Positions 1 through 6,600 of a stretch of 24,910 nt of DNA are shown here, in pieces (positions within the stretch are counted from its first letter, which is position 1; every line of letters starts with the position of its first letter). This stretch comes from a virus. Location: positions 1-24,910 of IMG/VR virus record IMGVR_UViG_3300027821_000028, one strand, 5' to 3'. A program made the position numbers and the translations under genes. The notes under the pieces were generated by a model. That model worked only from the letters and a program-made list of their open reading frames with translations, searched no databases and was not told where the DNA came from.

Positions 1-13
1 TAAAATAAAGTTC

Positions 14-42
14 TTGACCGTGTAATTTTTTACGCCTAAAGT
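14..42 (+). promoter_or_regulatory. Candidate sigma70-like promoter for the leftmost early genes
   Basis: TTGACC at 14-19 and TAAAGT at 37-42 are separated by 17 bp, giving reasonable -35 and partial (4 of 6) -10 matches upstream of the first gene at 92. The surrounding DNA is AT-rich and has no convincing ORF. Transcription may also enter from genes left of the window, so this site is only a candidate. Confidence 0.35.
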
Positions 43-91
43 TCGTTTCAAGCAGTTGGGCAACAGGAATTGACCACATAAGGGGAACGAA

Positions 92-289
92 ATGAAAACA
101 GTTAAATACATAGATGTAGTCTTTGGAGTCCCGGATGAGTATAACTTCATTGCGGCAGATGATAACGGGTATGTTTATGCTTATACACATAGACCCATTC
201 GGACAGAGGACCACTATAGCAAAGGTCATGGAAAAGTAGCCTGTGTAGGGACAGTAGCATTCCCCCTTATGGAGATTGGCGATGACTGA
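92..289 (+). CDS. Small hypothetical phage protein (65 aa)
   Basis: I do not recognise this protein. It is short, soluble-looking, rich in aromatic and acidic residues, and has no membrane segment or cysteine motif. The ATG at 92 follows an AGGGGAA-type ribosome binding site about 5 bases upstream. Its last 8 bases overlap the next gene, so the two are probably co-translated. The coding DNA is visibly more AT-rich than the replication genes downstream, as expected for fast-evolving phage accessory genes or recent acquisition. That it is a real gene rests on the RBS, the spacing and the overlap, not on homology. Confidence 0.6.
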   Translation: MKTVKYIDVVFGVPDEYNFIAADDNGYVYAYTHRPIRTEDHYSKGHGKVACVGTVAFPLMEIGDD

Positions 290-566
290 CAAAATACTGG
301 AAGCATTGGGAATTGGACTAGCCTATATAGGTGCTTCATTAGACGAAGTGATATTAGATGAGGACGTAATTGAGACAATGCTCGGTGACATTGAAAAGAT
401 CAAAGCGGCTATTAAGCTTTACAAATCAAACAAACCGATCGCGCATGCATGGTTTCATAGAGGGATGGTAAATTTTGATGCAGAACCGGAATTAGTGTTA
501 CTTGATTGTGCTGGAAAGCCAATTCCGTTATACGTCATCCCATTAGCAAAAAAGGTGACGAAATGA
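282..566 (+). CDS. Small hypothetical phage protein (94 aa)
   Basis: I do not recognise this protein. The first half looks helical and acidic, and the second half contains short hydrophobic strand-like stretches. I chose the ATG at 282 over an upstream TTG (276) because GGAG at 271-274 sits 7 bases before the ATG. It overlaps the upstream gene by 8 bases. Its stop overlaps the start of the outer-membrane-protein gene as ATGA at 563-566, so translation of all three is probably coupled. Like its upstream neighbour it is AT-rich. No function can be assigned. Confidence 0.6.
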   Translation: MTDKILEALGIGLAYIGASLDEVILDEDVIETMLGDIEKIKAAIKLYKSNKPIAHAWFHRGMVNFDAEPELVLLDCAGKPIPLYVIPLAKKVTK

Positions 567-1258
567 AACATATCGCGTTTGTTTGTTGGGCCTTTATGCT
601 TTTCTGCTTGGTATTTTTTACGGCAAGAGAGAGCAAAGCCGCCGACTTGGAAGTGGGTATCGGCGCTTCACAGTACTTAAAGAAAACCGACGGCTATTGG
701 TACCAAGACGGTTTTCAGAACAATCTCGATTTGAAAGCACCCGTTATCGAAGTCGGCGTCACCGGTCCTTTATGGCGTCAGCGAAATTATGGGCTGGACT
801 ACCACGCCGATTGGGTGTATCTGGGGACCGTTCATACCCAAGCGGTGGCCGTAACCGATGACGCCAATTACAACACGGTAACGAAGCAGTGTAACGGACC
901 CTGCGGGCCGCAAGCGAACTTCGTGGGCAGCGGCCACGATCAAGGGTTTGCCTTCACACTAGAACCCTATTACGAATACGGCGGGTGGCGCTACGCTGTA
1001 GAAGCCGGGCCATACCTGCACAGGTCCACGTTCTCCGAAGCCGTCTACGATTGGCGCATGACGTTCGATCAACCCGGTAGAACGGTCTACGTGCAGACGA
1101 AGCGGGAATGGAAGGTGTCTTATGTTGTCGGCGCGTCGGTTGGCAAAGGGCCTTTCACGGTCGCCTACCAATACTTTTCCAGCGACGCTCACGGTGACAG
1201 CATGTCATCAACGGTTTGGAAGGGCACACATGTGCTGTTATTGAAGTATAAATTTTAA
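563..1258 (+). CDS. Secreted, predicted outer-membrane beta-barrel protein
   Basis: The 231-aa product starts with a classical Sec signal peptide: Lys at position 2, a hydrophobic core at about residues 4-19, and an SKA|A-type cleavage site near residue 26. The mature part is rich in Tyr, Trp, Gly and Thr in alternating patterns, and it ends in a hydrophobic strand with a terminal Phe (LLLKYKF), the usual signal for insertion by the BAM machinery. There is no lipobox. I chose the ATG at 563 over an upstream GTG (506) because the signal peptide begins there and it forms an ATGA overlap with the preceding gene. The topology is read from sequence. A role in altering the host surface (superinfection exclusion, as with Lom-like proteins) is inference. 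Two Cys flank a short Gly-Pro-containing loop (CNGPC, about residues 112-116). Confidence 0.7.
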   Translation: MKHIAFVCWAFMLFCLVFFTARESKAADLEVGIGASQYLKKTDGYWYQDGFQNNLDLKAPVIEVGVTGPLWRQRNYGLDYHADWVYLGTVHTQAVAVTDDANYNTVTKQCNGPCGPQANFVGSGHDQGFAFTLEPYYEYGGWRYAVEAGPYLHRSTFSEAVYDWRMTFDQPGRTVYVQTKREWKVSYVVGASVGKGPFTVAYQYFSSDAHGDSMSSTVWKGTHVLLLKYKF

Positions 1259-1274
1259 ACAGGAGGTCATCGCG

Positions 1275-1490
1275 ATGGATGAGAAAGACGAAGGGGTATT
1301 GCGATATTTTGCGGAGGGAGAAGAACGTGCAAGGATAGCGCTTGACGATTTAGCTATGAGAAATTGTTCATCGCTGAACGCCTTCGAAAAAGCGAAACTA
1401 CGGTTGGAGGTTCAGGTAGCGAAAAATAAATACCTGTACATGAAAAAAGAACTTGAAGCAACAATTCAGCTTATCGCCGATAAATTTTAA
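1275..1490 (+). CDS. Small charged helical protein, unknown function (71 aa)
   Basis: The start has a near-perfect AGGAGG ribosome binding site at 1261-1266, eight bases before the ATG, which suggests strong translation. The product is highly charged (many Glu and Lys), almost wholly helical in appearance, and could form a short coiled coil in its second half. There are no catalytic or metal-binding motifs. It sits between the outer-membrane protein and the replication module in the same direction. I do not recognise the family. Confidence 0.6.
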   Translation: MDEKDEGVLRYFAEGEERARIALDDLAMRNCSSLNAFEKAKLRLEVQVAKNKYLYMKKELEATIQLIADKF

Positions 1491-1503
1491 CTAGGAGAAA
1501 CAA

Positions 1504-1917
1504 ATGTCACTCGAATCAAGCATCGACCTACTTACCAAAGCTATCAACGATTTAATCGCCGTCCACGGCGTGAAAATCCCCGAGCGTACGGGGGAATTGG
1601 GGGTCTTCAACCCTTTGAAGATTATCGAAACTGAACCGAAAAAGGAGAAAGAAACAAAAAAGTCGGAGCCTACGACGCCGAAGTCGTCCGAAGCGTCTGC
1701 ACCGACTACCGCCGAATCTTTGCCAGAGCCGACTTACGACGACGTCAAGAAAATCATCCTGGCGATCTCAGGAAAGAGCCGTAACAAAGTCATCGCTCTG
1801 CTTGCCCGTTACGGCGCAGCAAAAGGCCCGGACCTGAAACCCGAACAGTACGCGCTGTTTGTGGTGGAGGGCAACGCCGTTTTAGCAGGGGAACTTGATC
1901 CTGAAGCGGGGGCGTGA
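1504..1917 (+). CDS. Hypothetical protein with phage-type C-terminal helical domain
   Basis: The 137-aa product has three parts: an N-terminal helical segment (about 1-40), a low-complexity linker rich in Lys, Glu, Pro, Thr and Ser (about 45-80), and a compact C-terminal segment (about 80-130) with a pattern like VKKIILAISGKSRNKVIALL followed by an Ala-Gly turn. Similar helical tails occur in many phage proteins encoded beside recombination and ssDNA-binding genes, though their function is unknown to me. AGGAG at 1493-1497 precedes the ATG by 6 bases. The gene ends immediately before or overlapping the DUF2800 nuclease gene, so a role near DNA replication or recombination is inferred from context only. 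Confidence 0.6.
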   Translation: MSLESSIDLLTKAINDLIAVHGVKIPERTGELGVFNPLKIIETEPKKEKETKKSEPTTPKSSEASAPTTAESLPEPTYDDVKKIILAISGKSRNKVIALLARYGAAKGPDLKPEQYALFVVEGNAVLAGELDPEAGA

Positions 1918-3167
1918 TGGCAGAAGAATACCACGCTCTTCTAAGCCCTTCGGGGTCGTCGAAGTGGATCAATTGCCCTAACGCCTTGGCGGCTGAAGCA
2001 GACCAGCCTGAAGTTCGGGACATGTCCGCCGCCGATCTGGGTACCGACAAACACGAACTGCTATCGGCTTGCCTGTCTTCTGGTGTATCGGCGCAAGGGT
2101 TGCTAGGTAGTGTCATGTCCAAGGGTCACAGGGTCGATCAGGATTTTATCGACGACGTGCAACAGGTGGTCGACAACGTAAATGCCCGTATCGATGCATA
2201 TAAGTTGGCGGGCGCTGAGGTGCAAGTAGAGGTAGAACAGGACCTGCCCATCTCTCATATCACGGGGGAAACAGGAGCCACAGGTCGCGGTGACATTGTC
2301 CTGCTGGCGACTTGGAAAGACGGACGCGGGGAAGTTTGCGTCATTGACGCGAAGTTCGGTTACAGGGAAGTTTCCGTAGAGGGCAATACCCAGCTGCATA
2401 TGTACGTCGCGGGGGCGCTTGAGAAGTTCAACCTTGTGGCCGAATTCCAGACGGTAACAGAAGTCATCGACCAGCCGGCATTAGGCGCGCCAAGAGAGGT
2501 GACCTACGAAGCGAGTTTGATTCATGAATGGGTGGATTTAGTAGCCAAGCCTGCCGCTTCTAAAGCGATTCTGATACACCGCATGCGCAGTGAACGCCCT
2601 TTGAAAGAGGAGGATTTTACCCCCGGCAAGGCGTGCCAATGGTGCCGCGCCAGCGCGGTGTGCCCGGCGCGGTCTGAGAAGGTGAAAGAGGTTATGGCTT
2701 TGGACTTCGACGAAATGCGGCCGCCGGCCGAAGTGGTGATGCTCACCAATGAAGATCTCGGAGATATATGGCCGGCGCTGGACTTTATTGAAGATTGGAC
2801 CAAGGCCGTACGCGGGCGTATTGAGTACGAACTTTTGCAAGGCCGTGAAGTGCCTGGCACAAAGCTTGTCGAAGGGCGCAAGGGAAACCGCGCGTATGAA
2901 TCGGAAGAGGAAGCCGAAAAGCTGTTGAAGTCCTTCCGGCTCAAACAGGAGGAAATGTACAGTTTCAAACTGTTGGGTCCAACCCCGATTCTGAAACTGC
3001 TTAAAGATCAACCACGTAGGCTAAAGAAAGTGGAGGGAATTATCACGCAGAAGCAAGGCAAGCCGCATGTTGCGCATGTGTCGGATAAACGCCCGGCACT
3101 TGAAATACAACCTGTTGCGGAAGATTTTGACACCGTCGCCCCCGATCCGGGTTCGGATTTAGTTTAA
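1917..3167 (+). CDS. DUF2800-family PD-(D/E)XK nuclease (Cas4/RecB-like)
   Basis: The 416-aa product matches the DUF2800 phage family. It has an N-terminal LSPSGSSKWINCP segment with Cys20, a DKHEL motif (about 44-48), then a nuclease core with GRGD (Asp126), IDAK (Asp144 and Lys146) and NTQL (Gln159). A C-terminal cluster has Cys240, Cys243 and Cys249. One N-terminal Cys plus three C-terminal Cys spaced C-x2-C-x5-C is the arrangement seen in Fe-S-containing RecB-type nucleases such as Cas4 and AddB, so a 4Fe-4S cluster is likely. This family is usually encoded beside DUF2815 and family A polymerase genes, as here, so it probably trims DNA ends during phage replication or recombination. I prefer the ATG at 1917 to the GTG at 1914. 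The exact substrate is not known from sequence. Confidence 0.85.
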   Translation: MAEEYHALLSPSGSSKWINCPNALAAEADQPEVRDMSAADLGTDKHELLSACLSSGVSAQGLLGSVMSKGHRVDQDFIDDVQQVVDNVNARIDAYKLAGAEVQVEVEQDLPISHITGETGATGRGDIVLLATWKDGRGEVCVIDAKFGYREVSVEGNTQLHMYVAGALEKFNLVAEFQTVTEVIDQPALGAPREVTYEASLIHEWVDLVAKPAASKAILIHRMRSERPLKEEDFTPGKACQWCRASAVCPARSEKVKEVMALDFDEMRPPAEVVMLTNEDLGDIWPALDFIEDWTKAVRGRIEYELLQGREVPGTKLVEGRKGNRAYESEEEAEKLLKSFRLKQEEMYSFKLLGPTPILKLLKDQPRRLKKVEGIITQKQGKPHVAHVSDKRPALEIQPVAEDFDTVAPDPGSDLV

Positions 3168-3180
3168 AGGAGAAGTAAAA

Positions 3181-3729
3181 ATGAAAGTGAAATTAAGCAA
3201 TGTTCGTATCGCGTTCTGCCAATCGATTTTCGAAGCGGAGCAGTATCAAGGTAAAGGCGTCTTCCGGCACAGTGCCACGTTCCTGGTGCAACCGGGATCG
3301 GATAACGACAAGGCTATCCTTGCGGCGATTGAGGCCGAAGCGAAGCTGAAATGGCCTAAAAAGCACATGGCGATGCTGGAATCCATGCGTGGAAACTCGA
3401 ACAAGTACTGCTACCAGAAAGGCGACCTGAAAGAATACGACGGTTTTCAGGGGATGATGTATATAGGCACACACCGTAAAGCCTCTGACGGCGCTCCGCT
3501 GTTGATCGACCAATTCAAGAACCCCCTGGTGCAATCGAGCGGCAAACCCTACGCCGGCTGTTACGTGAATTGCTCCTTCGACATTTACGCGCAGGACGGT
3601 GAAAACAGCGGCATCCGCGCAGGACTATTGGGCATCCAGTTCGTAAAGGATGGCGACGCCTTCGGCGGCGGGGGCAAGGCATCAGTGGATGATTTCGACA
3701 GCATCGAAGCGCCGGACGACTTGGCTTGA
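3181..3729 (+). CDS. DUF2815-family single-stranded DNA-binding protein
   Basis: The 182-aa product resembles the DUF2815 phage family, which has a T7 gp2.5-like OB fold and binds ssDNA. Features include an N-terminal beta segment, a conserved KDG-type central region with many aromatic residues (Tyr and Phe at about 80-130), a glycine-rich hinge (about 160-165) and a strongly acidic C-terminal tail ending in EAPDDLA. Acidic tails of this kind in phage SSBs contact polymerase and helicase partners. AAGGAG at 3167-3172 gives a strong ribosome binding site. It lies between the nuclease and polymerase genes, a common order in phages with this replication module. It is followed at once by a terminator hairpin. 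Confidence 0.85.
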   Translation: MKVKLSNVRIAFCQSIFEAEQYQGKGVFRHSATFLVQPGSDNDKAILAAIEAEAKLKWPKKHMAMLESMRGNSNKYCYQKGDLKEYDGFQGMMYIGTHRKASDGAPLLIDQFKNPLVQSSGKPYAGCYVNCSFDIYAQDGENSGIRAGLLGIQFVKDGDAFGGGGKASVDDFDSIEAPDDLA

Positions 3730-3734
3730 TCAAC

Positions 3735-3760
3735 AGCCCGGGAAACCGGGCTTTCTTTAT
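3735..3760 (+). terminator. Intrinsic terminator between SSB and DNA polymerase genes
   Basis: A perfect 7-bp stem, AGCCCGG (3735-3741) paired with CCGGGCT (3746-3752), closes a GAAA tetraloop and is followed by a T-rich tract (TTCTTTAT). It starts a few bases after the SSB stop codon and ends 8 bases before the polymerase ATG. The likely effect is to lower readthrough into the polymerase, keeping SSB more abundant than polymerase. The T-tract is interrupted by C and A, so termination is probably partial. Confidence 0.7.
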
Positions 3761-3768
3761 TTGGCGAT

Positions 3769-5850
3769 ATGAAAAAACTTTGGTGGGACTTGGAAACATA
3801 TAGCGAGACGCCGATAAAAAACGGCACTCACGCCTACGCGGAAAACGCGGAGATTTTGCTGTGGTTATGGGCTGTTGACGACGGTGAGGTGAACTGCTGG
3901 GACGTGACCGAAGATGATATGGGTATGCCCGACGATCTGGTGCTGGCGCTAAAAGAATGCGGCGAGCATTGGGGGCACAATTCTGGGATGTTCGATAACG
4001 TTGTCCTCAAGAACGCAATGCCGATAACATACGCCATCATACCCCGCGCAAAGCAACGCGATACGATGGTGCAAGCGCTGTGCCATGGATTGCCGGGGTC
4101 GCTGGATAAACTTTGTGAGATTTTCAAACTTCCCGATGACCTGGCGAAACAAAAACGCGGGAAGCAGCTAATTCAACTGTTTTGCAAACCCCGCCCACAA
4201 GGGCAGAAGCTGCGCCGGGCGACACGTGAAACGCACCCCGTGGAGTGGGAAGAGTTTAAAGAGTATGGAAAATCGGATATCCGGGCGATGCGTGCGCTGC
4301 ATTCCAAGATGCCGAAATGGAACTACCCGAATAACGAATTCGAAGTCGGTCTGTGGCATCTGGATCAGGAAATCAATATGCGCGGTGTGCTGGTAGATAC
4401 AAAACTCGCGGAGTGTGCCATCGCCGCCGTAGATATCGCGCAACAGGGCCTGGCAGAACAAACATCAGCCGCGACAGAGGGCGCTGTCACTGCGGCGACG
4501 CAGCGGGATAAGTTGCTTGAATACATCCTGGCAGAACACGGCGTCTACTTACCCGACATGCAGGCAGACACCCTAGAACGCAGATTAATGGACCCAGAAT
4601 TGCCGGATAGTGTTAGGGACTTGATCCACATCCGCTTGCAGTCGTCCACTATTTCGGTAAGCAAGTACAAGCGGATTGTGAAGGGTATCTCATCGGACGG
4701 CCGCATGCGCGGGCTGTTGCAGTTTTCCGGAGCCAGCCGCACGCAGCGCTGGGCCGGCAGATTGTTGCAGCCGCAGAACTTCCTGCGGCCAACGTTGAAG
4801 CAAAAGGATATCGATATCGGTGTTGCCGCTTTTAAACTGGGCTGCGCGGACTTGATCGCTGATAACGTGATGGAACTGGCCGCCAACTGCATGCGATCGG
4901 TGATCATAGCGCCTGCCGCCTGCAAACTTGTAGTCTCGGACTTGTCCAATATCGAGGGACGCGCAGCGGCGTACCTGGCGGGTGAGAACTGGAAACTGCA
5001 AGCTTTCCGGGATTTTGACGCCGGAACCGGTCCCGACCTTTATAAGCTTGCTTACGCCAAGGCCTTTGGCATCCCGCCGGCAGAAGTAGACGACGACATG
5101 CGGCAAATTGGTAAGGTGTTGGAATTGGCGCTAGGGTACGGCGGCGGGGTAGGCGCGTTCTTGACTTTCGCGGCAACGTACAGGCTGGACCTGGCCGCAA
5201 TGACGAACGCCGTCATGGGTACTATTCCCCCAAACGTATGGGAAGAAGCGAGAGGGTTCCTTCGCTGGACGGTAGAGCAAAAACGGTCTACTTTCGGTCT
5301 ACCCGATGAGGTGTTCTGCACTTGTGATTCGCTTAAACGTATGTGGCGCGCAGCGAACCCGAACATCGCCAGAATGTGGGGAGATTTAGAAAGTGCGGCG
5401 AGATCGGCTATATACAGCCCTGGCGTGGTGTCGCCGCTCGGCAAGGTCGGCTTTCGGCGAGACGGCAATTGGCTGCGCATGCTACTGCCTAGCGGAGACT
5501 ACTTGACGTATCCCTCCCCCAAACTTGACGATTCTGGGGGGCTCACATATATGGGGCTGAGTCAATATTCCCATAAGTGGGTACGAATTAAAACGTATGG
5601 CGGTAAGCTATTCGAAAACCTGTGCCAGAAGTTCGCCCGTAACGTCATGGCGCACAATATGCCCGGTATAGAAGCGGGGGGCTACAGCATACGGTTGACG
5701 GTTCACGATGAAATTATTACCCACGCAGCCAACGAACCTGGCTACAACCCGAAGCACCTATCAGGGTTATTGGCGCGAAACGTTGACTGGACGAAAGGGC
5801 TGCCGTTAGCCGCAAAAGGATTTGAGGCTTATCGCTACAAAAAAGATTGA
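3769..5850 (+). CDS. Family A DNA polymerase with 3'-5' exonuclease domain
   Basis: The 693-aa product has a proofreading exonuclease domain: ExoI DLET (Asp7, Glu9), ExoII HNSGMFD (Asp76) and ExoIII YGKSD (Tyr166, Asp170). A family A palm and fingers follow: motif A as SDLSNIEGR (Asp391, Glu396, Arg398), motif B as RQIGKVLELALGYGG (Arg445, Lys449, Tyr457) and motif C as VHDE (His646, Asp647, Glu648). All key catalytic residues are present, so it should be an active replicative polymerase. There is no 5'-3' exonuclease domain, as is normal for phage replicative enzymes. The start directly follows a terminator hairpin and has only a weak ribosome binding site (GGCG close to the ATG), pointing to low expression. 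Motif A has Leu in place of the usual Tyr after Asp, and Asn in place of Gln two residues before Glu. Confidence 0.95.
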   Translation: MKKLWWDLETYSETPIKNGTHAYAENAEILLWLWAVDDGEVNCWDVTEDDMGMPDDLVLALKECGEHWGHNSGMFDNVVLKNAMPITYAIIPRAKQRDTMVQALCHGLPGSLDKLCEIFKLPDDLAKQKRGKQLIQLFCKPRPQGQKLRRATRETHPVEWEEFKEYGKSDIRAMRALHSKMPKWNYPNNEFEVGLWHLDQEINMRGVLVDTKLAECAIAAVDIAQQGLAEQTSAATEGAVTAATQRDKLLEYILAEHGVYLPDMQADTLERRLMDPELPDSVRDLIHIRLQSSTISVSKYKRIVKGISSDGRMRGLLQFSGASRTQRWAGRLLQPQNFLRPTLKQKDIDIGVAAFKLGCADLIADNVMELAANCMRSVIIAPAACKLVVSDLSNIEGRAAAYLAGENWKLQAFRDFDAGTGPDLYKLAYAKAFGIPPAEVDDDMRQIGKVLELALGYGGGVGAFLTFAATYRLDLAAMTNAVMGTIPPNVWEEARGFLRWTVEQKRSTFGLPDEVFCTCDSLKRMWRAANPNIARMWGDLESAARSAIYSPGVVSPLGKVGFRRDGNWLRMLLPSGDYLTYPSPKLDDSGGLTYMGLSQYSHKWVRIKTYGGKLFENLCQKFARNVMAHNMPGIEAGGYSIRLTVHDEIITHAANEPGYNPKHLSGLLARNVDWTKGLPLAAKGFEAYRYKKD

Positions 5851-5873
5851 CACCCTTTACCAATTGGTATAAC
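5847..5873 (+). promoter_or_regulatory. Strong extended -10 promoter candidate with embedded operator palindrome
   Basis: A perfect TTGACA (5847-5852) overlaps the polymerase stop codon. It is followed after 15 bp by TATAAC (5868-5873) preceded by TGG, an extended -10. The perfect 12-bp palindrome TACCAATTGGTA (5858-5869) occupies the spacer and first -10 bases, a typical place for an operator. It lies in the 55-base gap before the next gene, so it would drive the small coiled-coil, VRR-NUC and helicase genes independently of the early promoter. The 15-bp spacer is shorter than ideal, and the extended -10 may compensate. Confidence 0.6.
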
Positions 5874-5908
5874 CTGAATTCGTAACACAACAACTATTGG
5901 AGAAAATG

Positions 5909-6091
5909 ATGAAAAACTTATTACAGCGGTACCTCCTTCGCCGCCAAATACGCAGTATCGCGGCACATCTGGACGCCCTAGACCGCGAACGCGCGAATCT
6001 CGAAACCTCCGTCAGGTACTACGAACGTAAAAGCGTAGTAGCGCATACCAAACTGCTGCATCTTCAACTGCGGAGCACCCGCCATGCGTGA
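5909..6091 (+). CDS. Small basic coiled-coil protein, unknown function
   Basis: The 60-aa product is rich in Arg, Leu and Glu and appears to be a single long helix with heptad-like spacing from about residue 10 to 45. Two adjacent ATG codons (5906 and 5909) follow TTGGAG. The second has the better spacing (6 bases from GGAG), so I chose it. The stop overlaps the start of the VRR-NUC gene by 8 bases. No catalytic residues are visible. A basic helix of this size could bind nucleic acid or a protein partner, but that is only inference. Confidence 0.5.
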   Translation: MKNLLQRYLLRRQIRSIAAHLDALDRERANLETSVRYYERKSVVAHTKLLHLQLRSTRHA

Positions 6092-6365
6092 ATCCAAAGT
6101 CGAAGCGTATCTCAAAAAGCGGGTAAAAGAGGTGGGCGGCATATCCCGTAAATTCGTAAGTCCAGGGCATATAGGTGTTCCTGATCAGATTGTCATCCTA
6201 AGTGGAACCGTTTTCTTCGTCGAAGTAAAAGCACCGGGGGAGAAGTTAAGAGATACCCAAAAAAGGGAACATAAAAAGTTCAATTCTGCCGGCGCGCAGG
6301 TGTTAACTATCTCGGATATGGAAATGGTCGACAATTTTTTACACGCCGTGTTTCGGATGTTTTAG
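6084..6365 (+). CDS. VRR-NUC domain nuclease
   Basis: The 93-aa product is a minimal stand-alone VRR-NUC protein of the PD-(D/E)XK superfamily. An N-terminal helix carries Glu5. GVPDQIVI gives Asp34, FFVEVKA gives the Glu47-x-Lys49 catalytic pair, and Gln59 follows in the next helix. Phage VRR-NUC proteins of this size are thought to act as structure-specific or junction-resolving endonucleases in replication and recombination. The gene overlaps the upstream reading frame by 8 bases and is followed by a Cys-containing small protein and a SNF2-like helicase, a combination frequent in phages. All the core residues are present, so activity is expected. The DNA substrate is not evident from sequence. 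Confidence 0.9.
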   Translation: MRESKVEAYLKKRVKEVGGISRKFVSPGHIGVPDQIVILSGTVFFVEVKAPGEKLRDTQKREHKKFNSAGAQVLTISDMEMVDNFLHAVFRMF

Positions 6366-6381
6366 TGACCAAGGGAATAAC

Positions 6382-6600
6382 ATGAAATTTTGCAAAGACT
6401 GCCAGAACTTCAGGGATAGTGTCGTGGATGACTACTTCGGGTTTTACTCGCCAGCGTCCTGCGGCATCCTTACCGACCCTCCGAAATATGACCCAGTACA
6501 TGGAGAACGACTGTATATGTTTTCAGGCCGTCCCTCAGAATTTAGAGAGGGGGCAGGAGTGTGCGGCCCTGACGCTAAGTATTTCGTACCTAAAGAATGA
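6382..6600 (+). CDS. Small Cys-containing protein, possible zinc ribbon (72 aa)
   Basis: The product begins with FCKDCQNF (Cys4 and Cys7), has a third Cys near residue 30 and a fourth near residue 63, before a KYFVPKE end. The two N-terminal Cys as CxxC and two later Cys suggest a small zinc-binding fold. Comparable short proteins with a CxxC start and a C-x-P-x-G/A-K-Y-F ending are common in phages between nuclease and helicase genes, but I know of no defined function. AGGG lies upstream of the ATG, and the stop overlaps the helicase start as ATGA (6597-6600). Confidence 0.7.
   Translation: MKFCKDCQNFRDSVVDDYFGFYSPASCGILTDPPKYDPVHGERLYMFSGRPSEFREGAGVCGPDAKYFVPKE

Noticed and set aside
959-1192. 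Minus-strand 77-aa frame within the outer-membrane protein gene
   Set aside because: It lies fully inside a better-supported plus-strand gene with a signal peptide and C-terminal Phe, and has no ribosome binding site.
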